Shown here: one piece after another, positions 30,451 through 41,287 of the stretch
How the letters are laid out: each line of letters starts with the position of its first letter
Position numbering within the stretch: the stretch's first letter is position 1
NCBI GenBank assembly: GCA_905221605.1
Contig: CAJNDS010002475.1
Location: 159,001-223,000, forward strand
DNA: 64,000 nucleotides
DNA from: Symbiodinium natans
Taxonomy: Eukaryota > Sar > Dinophyceae > Suessiales > Symbiodiniaceae
Reading direction: 5' to 3'
Program-made: the position numbers and the translations under genes
The notes under the pieces: model-generated
The model's database searches: none
What the model saw: only the letters and a program-made list of their open reading frames with translations
What the model was told of the DNA's origin: nothing

Positions 30451-31153
30451 TCAGCATCCCTGCATGAACTATCAAGCTGCTTGGGAAGGTTTGGGGAGTT
30501 GTTTCTGGCCTAAGAGTGATGAGCGCAGCCGAGGACAAGAATCAAGAGGAGTCCAAAGAGACCACCACGGCCGTGATCCAACACCTCTACGCAACTTCTT
30601 AGGGCTATTTGGAAATACGTTTTTTCATTTTTTGGGCACCTTAATCCCTAAGAAAAAGCTAACAGTGTAATTTGTTGCCAGGGTTCCAAGTTCAGTATAG
30701 ACTTGGCGCATGCTGGGCTGGTATTTTGCTTGAATCTCGGGCCAGCATATCTGCTTGCCAGGGGTTGGGCTACAGAAACACAAAGGAAATGTACCTTCAA
30801 AATGGCAAAAGTCGCAACAATCAGGTGGAAATATGTCCGTGCCCTCAAGGCAAGGAGAGGTCCCTTGCAATGGGCCGTGCGAGAGCACTAAACTGAACTG
30901 ATGTCAAGGCCTCTGTTCCAGCTGTTCATGTGAAATCTGCGTGCATTCCCAAACAAAGCCAAGCTGCAAGCAAACGCCAAGGCTCGTTGACGGCTCAGAG
31001 ATAAAGGGCCACCGCCTCTTAACTAGGCCATTGGTCACTCACTGCAAGCCAACAGCAACTGCAACTGCCCCTAAACGTCCCGCAAAAAAAGTAACTGCCC
31101 CTAAACATCCACAAAAACCGTTCCTAAACAACCTCGTATCATCCTTCAACTCG
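30451..31153. other. No confident gene
   Basis: Overlapping open frames only. A short direct protein-level repeat (TAPKRP / TAPKHP) occurs at about 31060-31125. Confidence 0.3.
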
Positions 31154-31219
31154 CAGGCAAGGAAAGCGTGGTTCCTGGAGGGGGCTGCCAGACTTGAAGT
31201 GGTGCCCTTGCTACCCTAG
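31154..31219 (+). CDS. Predicted terminal exon
   Basis: TTCAACTCGCAG acceptor, then ARKAWFLEGAARLEVVPLLP and TAG. Upstream exons not found. Confidence 0.38.
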   Translation, partial: QARKAWFLEGAARLEVVPLLP

Positions 31220-31939
31220 CGCCCCTGTGCGGGATTTTAGGATTTAGGGACTCAGGGGGCGCCATGGGATTTGATAGCTAACAAGCTCCGCCAATCCCAC
31301 TCCGCTAATGACTCTGCGCTCCCCGCTTGAGGCGCGGGATCTGCGTGCAAAAAGCAGCCTTCTTGCTTGGGTGTTCCACGGCTCTGCAGGTTGTAAGTTG
31401 GAATCGGAGGCCATATGCACAAAGGCTTTCAGACGTTTGGTAACCACCGAGTCTCAGGGACAGTTTGATGACAGTCGGCTAATTTAAGGATGCTCAGAGC
31501 TTATGGGCGGGGCTTAAGCTTTGAACGTTTTGAGCCTAAGCTAGCAATGGTGCCCCCCGCAGAACATTTACAGAAAGCACATGCAATTCCAGCCTTCCAG
31601 CTGCGAAGCCGCTGAGGAAGAGTTGTAATGACTTAGGTTTCAGCTTGAGGCAAGCCCGCAACCCTTTGATTCTAGCCTTCAGGGCTTCTGGTTCTCCTGA
31701 ACTAAAGCTGCCCCACCCCGCCCCCCCCACCCCCTAAACCAACCCTAAACCCCACCCCCCCCCGCCCCCCCGCAAAAACAAAATCCACAAAAAGCTCCTG
31801 CAATCTCTCCACTCCCCTTCTCAACACCCCTGAACCCTGCATCGCCCCTGCACAACCCCCCCGAAACAGGAGAACGTGCAACATGAAGTCGGCGGGCAGA
31901 GCCTGGCTCCTGGCATGCCGGGCTCCCGGAAGCTTTGTC

Positions 31940-32012
31940 ATCTTGGGGTTCAGGGTTTAGGGTTCAGGGTTTAGGGTTCAGGGTTTCGGGTTTAGGGTTT
32001 GGGGTTGAGGGT
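31940..32012. repeat. Degenerate TTTAGGG/TTCAGGG repeat
   Basis: Alternating GGTTCAGGG and GGTTTAGGG units. Confidence 0.85.
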
Positions 32013-32402
32013 TTAGGGTGGGTACCGAATGGAAAGCAAAGGGACCCCACAGTAGCGCCTGCGCATCTGCGCCCGCTCTTGCCTGAGCCAGTAAGCTTTT
32101 CGGATGCTCCATCGCTTGTGTCTGCCTTGCGGAGCGAGCTTGGTCTTTGCTTCAAAAGCAAGGCAGGGCTTTGCGACACTAATTTTAAGGGGCCCCTACT
32201 GAAACACCGGATCCCCTTAAACTAAGGACCCCAGTAATATCGTAAATCCCTAAAAGAGTTCTATGCTGCTTTCGTATGCTCCTTCAAGGAGCTTACACAT
32301 GGCAAGAGACTGAAGATGGCGCTCCACCACTCAGTGGCAAACTTAGGCTTAGTAAGAACATGGACAAGCTGATGCTCGGTCAGGACCCAATAAAGTTAAA
32401 CG

Positions 32403-32500
32403 AACAGTCCTTCATGGGGATTCTCGCAGGGGGGGGGGGGGGGGGGGGGGGGGGAACTAGAATCCCGACTAAGGACGGTTAGTATAAGGGGGAACATCCC
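32403..32500. mobile_element. Family C element, copy 3, with long G run
   Basis: ACAGTCCTTCATGGGGATTC on the left and GTTAGTATAAGGGGGAACAT on the right, separated by about 24 Gs. Confidence 0.65.
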
Positions 32501-32772
32501 AACCAGGGAAGCTTAGGTCTTCCACCCGAAGTCTACACCAGCTCGAAATCCTCCCAAGGGCTTAGATCTACCCCGACTTCTTCTGAATCCAAGGGCTTGT
32601 TGAGGTAGAAGTCAGTTGAGACAAAGTGGTGGGGAGGTGGGAAGTTTGAGCCTTACACGGCTGGGCACCCGAAGCCGCGGAATTGCAACCCCCTCACTGC
32701 AAATCCTATGATGCTATGCCCGGTGGTTTGGGAGATTAGGTTTACACGGTCTTTGGCTCAACCCCCATGCAG

Positions 32773-32815
32773 GTATGAGCGCTGGCTCGACCGCATTATT
32801 GGCGACAAGTTGCAG
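32773..32815 (+). CDS. Predicted short internal exon
   Basis: CCCCATGCAG acceptor, YERWLDRIIGDKLQ, then GTCACC donor-like. 43 nt. Good boundaries but too short to name. Confidence 0.42.
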
Positions 32816-33231
32816 GTCACCGTGGGTGTTGGGAGTTCAGGGTTGCGATTCGGGTTTAGGATCTTGGGTCGATGAGCCTGGGCTATGCTCTCACGGGCAC
32901 ACAAGGACAACAGAGTAAAATGTTGCACGTTGCCCACAAGTCGATGATCATTTCTTGCGAAGCCTGCACACTCAACTAGCTGAAGCGCCAGTCAGGGGTC
33001 GCCTCTTCAACAACGCAGAAAGAAGAGCCCACCCTCGAAAACCATTAGCAAGGCATCAATTCAAGGCGTCTGAGGTCCTGCACACTCTGCTTATAGCTTC
33101 TTGACCTTTAGAATCAAGGTTGAGGACGGATCTCGTTCCCAATGTGGCAGTAGGCCAGGGTCCTCTTTGCCATCCCGCCGAAGTGAGGCCCTGAGTCCTT
33201 TACCACGTTAGCCTGGTTTGTAAGCCCTGAG

Positions 33232-33483
33232 GACCCAGCCGCAACCCTGAAGATGGACCTTCCTGTTGCTATGTGGGGGTTTACGATATTAGGGGTACCT
33301 TATTGGGGTCCTGATTATAAGGGATTCCTACTATTTGGGGGGTCTATATTAGGGTTCCCTCATCTTCGTAAAACCCCCATGTGTTGCTAGGTCCGCCAGT
33401 TGCACGACTTAGCGACCTCCTTCGAGCAAACACGCCTCGTACCGCGCGGGGCCTGGAAGAACGCTGCAAAATATGTTCGTCAG
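33232..33483 (+). CDS. Predicted exons around a family D intron
   Basis: Exon 33232-33278 (PSRNPEDGPSCCYVG) joins exon 33391-33483 (VRQLHDLATSFEQTRLVPRG then AWKNAAKYVRQ, followed by CAG|GTTATT) if 33279-33390 is a GT-AG intron. That intron is a complete family D element plus flanks, and its donor is the GTTTACG within the terminal repeat. Phase 0 at the join. It lies just upstream of the PQQ gene but need not belong to it. Confidence 0.45.
33275..33378. mobile_element. Family D element, copy 2
   Basis: GGGGGTTTACGATATTAGGG ... CTTCGTAAAACCCCC with ATGT on both flanks. Confidence 0.8.
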
Positions 33484-33590
33484 GTTATTCGGGCTTAGGC
33501 TTCGGGTGTGTTGCTGTTGCTACCCATCTACCAACCAGGGCAGCTGCTGGCTGAAAACTCCCGCATCAGCAGCGTTCCGATGTCCATGCC

Positions 33591-35173
33591 ATGAAGCCGA
33601 TGATCTCTGGCTTACTTATCGTCATCGCATTCAGAAGCAGCGCGAGCACACATGGAGAGGACTGTCAAGATGCAGAGAGCTGTTCACAGCTCCTGTTGCA
33701 AACCCACCTGTTTACCCGAGACCGTGCAGAAGAGTATCACTGGGCCTCCGGTCGTGGAAATTTTCCAAAATACGCAGTGTCAGCACACCCCGCTCCGTTC
33801 AACCTCCCTGCCGCTTTCACATGGCAGTGGCACCATCCGCTGGGAAGATTCGCAACACTGACTTATGGCACAGTTATAGATGGGGAAAGCAACATCTATC
33901 TATCAGCGGCAGATGGTGTCAGAAAGTTTGACCAGCACGGCACCATTCTTTGGGAGTACCTCTCGCTTCCCGCAGAGGTGATGAATGCTCCAGCTTTGTA
34001 CAGTGGAATGGTGCATGCCAGCGACACTCATGGTCACATCTTCGCACTGGACATGCGGACAGGCAAGCAAGTGTGGAGAACCCGCGTGGCCGAGAAAATT
34101 GGCCAGGACAATGGCTTCAACATGGTCCATGAGGGGATTGCACTCGCAGCTTGTGACCATCGAAAGCCATCGAATTACGACGAGGCCAACCAGAAGGTCA
34201 AGGCTCTGAACGCCAGCACGGGCGATGAGCTGTGGACGTTCCATCCGGACACGCCTGTTTGGAATTTCTTACCCCTCTTCGTGGATGACAGCTCCGTTGT
34301 TTTCCAGGACATGACTGGCAAGGTCTACCGCCTGAATTTGAGCACGGGGCTTCTGCTGTGGAAGGCCGGAGGACTGAACGGAACCTGGACAGATGGTGGT
34401 GTGGCAGTGGGCCCGAATGGTTTGGTCTACGCGGTGAATCTGAACCGTCCCCCGCCTGGCTCTCCTTTGGGCTTTCCAGGGGGCGATGAGTACCTTGGTA
34501 GCCCAGTGGTACCCTTAAGCCTTTTTTTGGTTCTGGGTTCCGTTGTAAAGTAACGAACCCAACAAAGGGTGACCCCGATTATCATACGGTTAATGGGCTA
34601 CAAAGGTACAATCCTGGGACGCTGAGTGCCTACAACCTAAGCAATGGGCATCTTGTGTGGCAAGTGACCACGCCACGGCCTCCCAACAATGCTCCCGCTG
34701 TGGGGATCGTCAAGAACCTCAAGGGCTTCTCGGTGGTCATGCCCTTATGCCAGCAACAGACTCGGGGAGCAACTTGCGACGTGCACGTCTACGACGCAGA
34801 AACGGGCGGCCTGAGGTGGATCTTCCATGGGCCAGCCCAGACAGGCGTCCTCCAGGCTGGTGATGCCGAGGGAATCTCGCGCCGAATCCAGCATGGGGTC
34901 CGCGCGGCGTGTCTGCCAAATGGATGGAGTGCTCCAACGATTGACTCGGATGGTACGGTGTTTGTGGGCAATGAGGAAGGCAACTTTTATGCCTTGAGGG
35001 ATATGGATGGCGATGGTGTGATCTTCGGAGAAGATGAGGTGGCTCTCTATGACACGAAGGCATCCTTCGCTGGCTCGTCTAGCCCAGCTGTTGCCCCGGG
35101 GTTGCTGGCAGTAGCCTCTTGCGACTCCTTGTTCGTATTCAAGTCGAGCACCATCCATCCCACAGGTTTTTGA
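33591..35173 (+). CDS. Secreted PQQ-type beta-propeller repeat protein
   Basis: Coding exons 33591-34489 and 34606-35173, 488 residues. The N-terminus MKPMISGLLIVIAFRSSAST looks like a signal peptide. Repeating propeller motifs follow: GTVIDGESNIYLSAADG, GHIFALDMRTGKQVWRTRV, VKALNASTGDELWTFHPD, GKVYRLNLSTGLLLWKA, GTLSAYNLSNGHLVWQV, VHVYDAETGGLRWIFHGP, APTIDSDGTVFVGNEEGNFY. This A-D-x-x-T-G-x-x-x-W pattern is that of PQQ-like (BamB/quinoprotein-type) blades. An acidic DMDGDGVIFGEDE near the C-terminus could bind calcium. The intron 34490-34605 is a family A introner; unspliced, the frame stops at 34551. No catalytic quinoprotein assignment is justified, and a scaffold or binding role is as likely. 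Start chosen as the first Met before the hydrophobic segment. Confidence 0.85.
34494..34605. mobile_element. Family A introner in the PQQ gene
   Basis: 112 bp, CTTGGTAGCCC ... GGGCTACAAAG, with GTAC at 34490-34493 and 34606-34609. The GT of the left duplication and the terminal AG of the element form a GT-AG intron (34490-34605), and removing it gives ...GATGA|GTACAAT... in frame (DEY-NPG). Confidence 0.88.
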
Positions 35174-35690
35174 AATCCCTGTGATGTGCAAGAAGTCTCA
35201 CATGCTACTTCAGGACGGACTAGTGAGGTTCGTTGAAAATCTGCAACCACAGCTGTTGCTTTGAGCATGCAGTCAGCTTAGAGATCCTACATGTGCAATG
35301 GCCAAACTGGAGCTGTTCTGGACAGTTCCATGCACAGCTGAGCTTGCGCAATGAGAGGAACAGCGGCGTTTTGCACGTAGTCAAACCTGAAGTCATTCGG
35401 CTTAACATCCAGAACGCTTCCCAGACGTACATCGTCCCCCTCAAAGCCAACAGTCTTTTGGGGTTCCGGGTTGCAGCCGACGCCCCAACGTCCAGGTCCA
35501 GGTGTTGAGGAAGCACGGTCGACTTAAACCCCAAACCCGAAAGCGAAAGGAACCGCCGCAAGGTTTCCAGTTTTGGAAGCTCTAATGCTCGGAAAGAACT
35601 CCACAAGGCCCTGAGATTTCGAGCCTCCACTCGAACCATTCAGCTAGCAGGACCACGCCCAAACCCACAAGCTTCAAGCCTCCCGAGCCT
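35174..35690. other. 3' flank, no confident gene
   Basis: An open frame at 35233-35508 lacks supporting signals. No terminator or polyadenylation motif is recognised. Confidence 0.3.
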
Positions 35691-35696
35691 TGCGCC

Positions 35697-35785
35697 AAAC
35701 CCCAAACCCCAAACCCCAAGCCCCAAGCCCCAAACCCCAAACCCCCAACCCCCAACCCCAAACCCTAAACCCTAAACCCTAAACC
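35697..35785. repeat. CCCCAAA/CCCTAAA repeat
   Basis: About eleven units, changing from CCCCAAA to CCCTAAA. Confidence 0.9.
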
Positions 35786-35817
35786 TCTCTTTCATATATA
35801 ATTTAAATGTTAAGGAG

Positions 35818-36535
35818 TTACTGGGCAAGGTCGCCGTTTTACTGGGCAAGGTCTCCGTTTTACTGGGCAAGGTCGATTTTTTGACCAAAATCGACCTTGC
35901 CCAGTAAAACGACGACCTTGCCCAGTAGAACGGCGACCTTGCCCAGTAAAACGGCCGTTTTACTGGGCAAGGTCGCCGTTTTACTGGGCAAGGTCGCCGT
36001 TTTACAGGGCAAGGTCGATTTTGTGACCGAAGGTCGCCGTTTTACTGGGCAAGGTCGCCGTTTTACTGGGCAAGGTCGATTTTGGTCAAAAAATCGACCT
36101 TGCCCAATAAAACGACGACCTTGCCAGGTAAAACGGCGACCTTGCCCAGTAAAACGGCGACCTTGCCCAGTAAAACGGCCGTTTTACTGGGCAAGGTCGC
36201 CGTCTTACTGGGCAAGGTCGATTTTGTGACCGAAGGTCGCCGTTTTACTGGGCAAGGTCGCCGTTTTACTGGGAAAGGTCGATTTTTTGACCAAAATCGA
36301 CCTTGCCCAGTAAAACGGCGACCTTGCCCAGTAAAACGGCGACCTTGCCCAGTACAACGGCCGTTTTACTGGGCAAGGTCGCCGTTTTACTGGGCAAGGT
36401 CGATTTTGTGACCGAAGGTCGCCGTTTTACTGGGCAAGGTCGCCGTCGATTTTTTGACCAAAATCGACCTTGCCCAGTAAAACGGCGACCTTGCCCAGTA
36501 AAACGGCGACCTTGCCCAGTACAACGGCCGTTTTT
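35818..36535. repeat. Palindromic 21-bp satellite
   Basis: The unit CTGGGCAAGGTCGCCGTTTTA occurs in blocks of two to four, alternately forward and reversed, with hinge GATTTTTTGACCAAAATC or GATTTTGTGACCGAAGG. Each forward/reverse pair can fold into a long hairpin. 21 bp is a multiple of three, so frames are open (PSKTATL, LLGKVAV), but I do not regard them as a gene. Confidence 0.95.
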
Positions 36536-36624
36536 TAGTACTGAAATCGACGGTTCTGGGTGGCCTCTCGTTTTCCGACGAAAACCGAGCCTTCACCGAC
36601 AGGGGCTTTTAAACCGTAGGGTTT

Positions 36625-37065
36625 AGGGCCCCCGCCACCCCCCCCCCACCCCCCCCCCCTGGGTGACCCCAGGATCGGCCCGTCGTAACGCCTCACCCCT
36701 TCCAAGCACATCACCCCCCGATAAGCAAGACCTGGAATCATGCATTTTCACTCGTAACGTCTCATCCCTTCCAAGCACATCATCCAAGCACATCACCCCC
36801 CGATAAGCAAGACCTGGAATCATGCACTTTCACTCGTAACATCTCACCCCTTCCAAGCATGATTCCAGGTCTTGCTTATCGGGGGGTGATGTGCTTGGAA
36901 GGGGTGAGGCGTTACGAGTGAAAATGCATGATTCCAGGTCTTGCTTATCGGGGGGTGATGTGCTTGGAAGGGGTGAGACGTTACGAGTGACAGTGAAAAT
37001 GCATGATTCCAGGTCTTGGTTATCGGGGGGCGATGTGCTTGGAAGGGGTGAGACGTTACGGCATG
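36625..37065. repeat. 69-bp repeat as a large inverted repeat
   Basis: Copies of a unit containing TTCCAGGTCTTGCTTATCGG and GTGATGTGCTTGGAAGGGG are reversed in 36680-36856 and forward in 36857-37060, meeting near 36856 to make a long imperfect palindrome. The unit encodes a 23-residue repeat (SRSCLSGGDVLGRGEALRV) on either arm. Confidence 0.9.
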
Positions 37066-37194
37066 GGTGCGTCGGACTAGAAATTAAGAAAAACTTTTTA
37101 TTTTCTTAATGTTATGGGATTCTTTGGGCGGGTGGGTTTTTTTCCGTTGCCTACACACACTGCTGGCCTAGTAAATGCTCGAACTTGAGATGCT

Positions 37195-37241
37195 GAACCC
37201 TAAACCCTAAACCCTAAACCCTAACCCTAAACCCTAACCAG
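37195..37241. repeat. Telomere-type repeat
   Basis: About six CCCTAAA/CCCTAA units, 12 bases before the exon at 37254. Confidence 0.9.
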
Positions 37242-37253
37242 TGCCGGTTGCAG

Positions 37254-37332
37254 AAGGCCCCCCACACACGTGGAAGAGGAGGTGCAGGGACTGTCGGTGG
37301 ACGACAAGGACCGGGCATTGGGAGCTCCGTTG
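37254..37332 (+). CDS. Predicted internal exon
   Basis: GCCGGTTGCAG acceptor, then RPPTHVEEEVQGLSVDDKDR and ALGAPL before GTAGGT. Acidic, well-bounded. Function unknown. Confidence 0.45.
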
Positions 37333-37339
37333 GTAGGTA

Positions 37340-37590
37340 GTAAGGTATTAGGATATGGGGGTATGAGTCAAGGGTATATGAACCAGGGTGTATATTACTG
37401 TTTTTGGTGAGTGTAAAGAAGGTTTTTTATATTGGTGAGTGTATATGTTTGGTGTCCTTTTGGGGATACAAGAAATATATACCCTACTTCATATGAGTCG
37501 AGGGTATTTAGGGTATTAGGGTAGTAGGGTACTCAGGTATTAGGGTATGAGGGTATAAGGGTGTCAGGGTATGAGGGTATTAGGGCATTC
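37340..37590. repeat. GGTATTAG/GGGTAT degenerate repeat
   Basis: Many short variants of AGGGTATTAGGGTAT, partly tandem. Confidence 0.7.
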
Positions 37591-38058
37591 TGGTATTCGG
37601 GACTTGACGACCTCAATGTGCAGTAACAGCTGAGACGTGGCATCACTGCGTGCACAGCGGAGCATCACGTGCATTAGCTGGGCCCTTCACGCCTGAATCC
37701 CATTCGGAGCGTCGGAAGAATCTGGGCGCTTCGGCGGCCGAAGCCTCGATTCGGAAGCGCAGCGACCGAGCATCATGAGCATCAGCCGCGTTTTGGCAGC
37801 TGGCGTCAATTTAGAGGGCACCTTTTGCATCCTGATCGGAGACCGCTTTCCAGCAGCTTGCAGTTTCAAGTTCCCCGTTTAGACCAACAAGGTTGTGTCC
37901 TCGGGTACTCTTGGGGCCTAGCGACTGAATGATGGTTTCGACGGGTCCCTGGAAGAGAATCTGAGTCATTGGCTTGTGGTGGGCCCTGCAAAACCCGACA
38001 GGTCGAGATTTAGGTTTAGGGTTTAGGGTTAAACCAAAGCTTTGGCCTTCCCCTGCAG

Positions 38059-38128
38059 GAAGCGACTGGACAGAAGAGCCTCACAGAATCTTCGCAGGCG
38101 CCCGCTGCTGTTCGCCAGCCGTGGCAAA
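38059..38128 (+). CDS. Predicted internal exon
   Basis: CTTCCCCTGCAG acceptor, EATGQKSLTESSQAPAAVRQ then PWQ, and GTACAG donor-like. TTTAGGG repeats lie shortly before and after it. Confidence 0.45.
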
Positions 38129-38737
38129 GTACAGGGGGCTTATGGGTTTAGGGTTTAGGGGTTAGGGTTTAGGGCATTCAGGGATTACCCCCTTCTTGAT
38201 CTCCAGGCTTGGGAGAGGACACGTGCCAGAGCCGTAAATTCCCTAAAAGCCCTGTTCTGAAGGCCTTGAGGGGCCCGAAACCTCAAAGCAGTGCCGATGC
38301 GGTGTGAAGGGCTTTTTGCTAGCTGCTGCTTCGCAGGATCAGGGTTGAGGGTTGAGGGTTTAGAGTGGAATTTCTTCAGCGCTTTGCTGAGTGGCGGCCT
38401 GAGGCAAGACCCAGCCCTCCTCCGACTCCCACTCGATAAAGCAAGGGCCATGCCTAACCCCATAATCCCATCAACCCTAAATCTCCGAAACCCTCAAAAT
38501 TGCGAGGATGGCACGGCAGGGGCCAAAGGCCCAACGGCCAGGGACGCCCAGAGTTGAAGATGTTCGTCGGTCTTTGAGGGCTGGTTCGGCGTAGGCTGTG
38601 TTAGTCAGAGTTGCTTACTGTGTGGTGCAGAAGGTTGAGTTGAGGTGTTTGTGTGTTGCAGTATTGGGCTGTTTCAAGAGGGACGGGGTCGTGAGCTCAT
38701 ACAAAGCTTCCACGATGGCTCTGGAGAACTTATGACC

Positions 38738-38820
38738 TACTAACTGCTTAAGAACCCCCCTTTAAAAAGCAAAAATGTTCTTCCTTTTGCCGGTAATATA
38801 GGGATTATTACCCGGGTAGT
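38738..38820. mobile_element. Family B element, copy 6, right end degraded
   Basis: TACTAACTGCTTAAGAACCC and TTCTTCCTTTTGCCGGTAAT. The right inverted repeat is not intact. Confidence 0.55.
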
Positions 38821-38936
38821 AGATACGATCTACTTTTGGGATGCTCCCATCTGGGAAACAGAAGTTCAAGGGCATTCAAGGCTTCTGGGGCGGAGGCGTT
38901 GCCAGATGCCTTCAAGATGCCCGCTGCGCCCTCCCT

Positions 38937-39040
38937 ACACCCCAAACCCTAAACCCCGCTGTCTCACTCCCTAAACCCTAAACCCCAAACCCTAAACCCT
39001 AAACCCCAAACCCCAAACCCTAAACCCTAAACCCTAAACC
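38937..39040. repeat. CCCTAAA/CCCCAAA array
   Basis: About thirteen mixed units. Confidence 0.92.
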
Positions 39041-39188
39041 CTTAGTCTTGGTTCGCACTGACTCCAAGTCCGTGTCGACCCGAAACCCCAAACCCCCAAC
39101 AACCGTTTTGGATTTAGGCCTCTCGGTGTGCTGGGGACTTTCAGGTGCCTTTGTAAGCTCTTGCATCTTGAAGGCTTCTTGGCTTTTG

Positions 39189-39291
39189 GTTTAGGGCTTA
39201 GGGTTTAGGGCTTAGGGTTTAGGGTTTAGGGTCTAGGGCTTAGGGTTTAGGGTTCAGGGTTCAGGGTTCAGGGTTTAGGGTTTAGGGTTTT
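39189..39291. repeat. TTTAGGG array with CTTAGGG and TTCAGGG variants
   Basis: About fourteen units. Confidence 0.92.
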
Positions 39292-39818
39292 GGGGTATTC
39301 TGGGGTGGTGCCTGGTGGTTGGGGAGCCCTGCTGATATGCCAAGCCCCAAACCACAGCATCCCGAAGATTCCCCCAAACATCCCAAGAAAAAGCAGCCCA
39401 TCGGGGCAAGCGCAGAGAGATTGCAGGATTTGAGGTTTGGTTCGGGGTTTTGGGCTTGGGGTCCTCGGAATAGGGATGAGGGTTCTCAATACTCTCATGG
39501 ACAATTGCATGGTCCCTTAAGAGGGCCCTAAGAAAGGGCACCCCGAAAAACCAAAACAGCCCAAGGGCCCGAACTCTCATGTGTAAGAGTCAAGCCAAGA
39601 CTGTCACACCCAGCCCAATGGCACGAGGCAGAGCGTCCAAATAATGTAGGGGCCTGAAGAAGTAGAATAGGGCTTATTGTTGTATATTTATAAACGGGCC
39701 CCAAGGCAATGCTACTAGTAACGATTCCGATCCCTATGTTATGCACGTTTAGGGCTTCCGCCGCCGTCCTTGCGTGCGCGCGGACGCGAGAGGGGGCCGA
39801 TGCTAACACTTCCCCCAG

Positions 39819-39935
39819 GCCGAACGCGAGAAGCTGGACCTGAGCACGCTGCTGGCCAATATCTTCGCAGCGGCCCTAGAATGGAATCCTTTGTGGTACT
39901 TTACTGTAACTTTAGATCCTTACCTTTTTTGGGTT
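39819..39935 (+). CDS. Predicted exon, 3' end uncertain
   Basis: TTCCCCCAG acceptor, then AEREKLDLSTLLANIFAAAL with GC-ending codons. Open for a further 16 residues into AT-richer sequence, so the true donor probably lies near 39880. Confidence 0.42.
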
Positions 39936-40080
39936 TATTGGGTTTCTTATTAAGGCAGGTAAAAGTTTAATTTATAGCCACCCTCCTGAGTGCAGCCAAG
40001 AATCCTCGCGTCACTTTCGGACTGGGAGAGGGAAGCATGACCTTCAAAACACGAGAGCTGTATCGCTTCTGATGGCAGAG

Positions 40081-40117
40081 TTTGCTTGCCAATGTCGAGT
40101 TGAGGAGGTCAAAGCAG
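40081..40117 (+). CDS. Predicted short exon
   Basis: GGCAGAG, then FACQCRVEEVKA and G|GTAAAG. Good donor, short. Confidence 0.33.
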
Positions 40118-40323
40118 GTAAAGCGGCTAAGCAGAGTTACTACAAGAGAATGGTTTGAGATTCAAGGCTCCGAGATGCGTGTTTATCCGAATCCTAGGGT
40201 TGTAGATGGCACGTGGAGTGAACCCGAAACCCTAGATCCCAAACCCAAAACCCTTAAACCCCTAAACCCCAAACCCTGAGCCATCAAGCTAAAGGATCAA
40301 GGAGTGACAATCTGCCCACCCAG

Positions 40324-40368
40324 GATGCCGCAGATGAAGAGAATGAGTTCGAGCTGAGACACAAGGAG
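40324..40368 (+). CDS. Predicted 45-nt exon
   Basis: CCCACCCAG acceptor, DAADEENEFELRHKE, then GTGCGC. Phase 0 on both sides. Followed closely by a GGGTTTC array. Confidence 0.45.
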
Positions 40369-40403
40369 GTGCGCCCAGGGGACGGACTCAAGGACTCAGA
40401 GTA

Positions 40404-40495
40404 GGGTTCAGGGTTTCGGGTTTCGGGTTTCGGGTTTCGGGTTTCGGGTTTCGGGTTTCGGGTTTCGGGTTTCGGGTTTCGGGTTTCGGGTTTCG
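40404..40495. repeat. 7-bp GGGTTTC array
   Basis: About twelve perfect units of a telomere-like variant. Confidence 0.95.
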
Positions 40496-40625
40496 GCCCT
40501 AATTCCTTTTTGGGTGGGGTCTAGGTTCTCTTCATCGCCTCAACAAACCAAAAAGGGCACCGAAGAGGTACTCTTTTCTATTCTGAGGTTACTCTGCGTC
40601 TAGAGGTTACTCTGGCGTGGGGATC
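40496..40625. mobile_element. Family J repeat element
   Basis: GGCCCTAATTCCTTTTTGGG, AAACCAAAAAGGGCACC and GAGGTTACTCTG, related to the copy at 22649. Confidence 0.5.
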
Positions 40626-40782
40626 AGGTGTGGACCTTCGGAGAAAGTGTTCATGACCAATGATGAATTTTGCGGCTTAGGCCATGGCGATGGAACGATT
40701 TCTGGAAAGGGTTTATCGCAGTATGATAGCCGCTTAGAAATCATTTTTCGTTATAGTCTGGTGGGCATCATGAGGAAGCTTT

Positions 40783-40878
40783 GAGATATTCCCCTTTTCT
40801 AACAGTCCTTAGCAGGGATTTCAATGGGGCTGTACTCTAATCCCCATTAAGGACTGTTCGTATAAGGGGGAACATCCC
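40783..40878. mobile_element. Family C element, copy 4
   Basis: GAGATATTCCCCTTTTCTAA ... CGTATAAGGGGGAACATCCC. Confidence 0.7.
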
Positions 40879-41287
40879 GAAGGAACGCTGTTGTCATATC
40901 TCAGGTGGCCGACTTGCTTTACGCCACCCCTTTGAGCCTCACTGCCAGTGCACTCAGACTTCAGGGGGCTGCAATCTTACAACCCCCCCCCCCCCCCCCC
41001 CCTCGATGATCCTAAATGCCTGGGGTTTCGGAAGTCGAGCTTGAGCCTATGGGGTGTCGGCTTTCGGATGGCTGAAGCTGCAAGAGTGCATTCGGCGTTC
41101 GGTTCTATGGGAGCCGTTGGGAGCTCGGGACGATTCGGCACGTCAATTCAAGAGTTCAGATTTGAAAGCTCTCCTGGACGCCTTAAAGCATCAGAGCCCT
41201 CATTGAGGGTTGAGAAGAACCTCTGTCTTTGTGGCCGTTGACTGTAGTGGTTTAGGGTTTTGGGGTTTAGGGCTTAGGGCCATCCAG

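Noticed and set aside
33279-33390. 18-nt ancestral intron formed by GTTGCTATGTGTTGCTAG around the family D element
   Set aside because: A simpler reading, with the donor at GTTTACG as in the other two family D copies, joins the exons in phase.
35818-36535. Possible CRISPR array
   Set aside because: Units are contiguous with no unique spacers, orientation alternates, and the genome is eukaryotic.
35897-36626. Open frames with repeated PSKTATL / LLGKVAV units
   Set aside because: Produced by a 21-bp repeat unit whose length is a multiple of three; orientation changes make both strands equally open.
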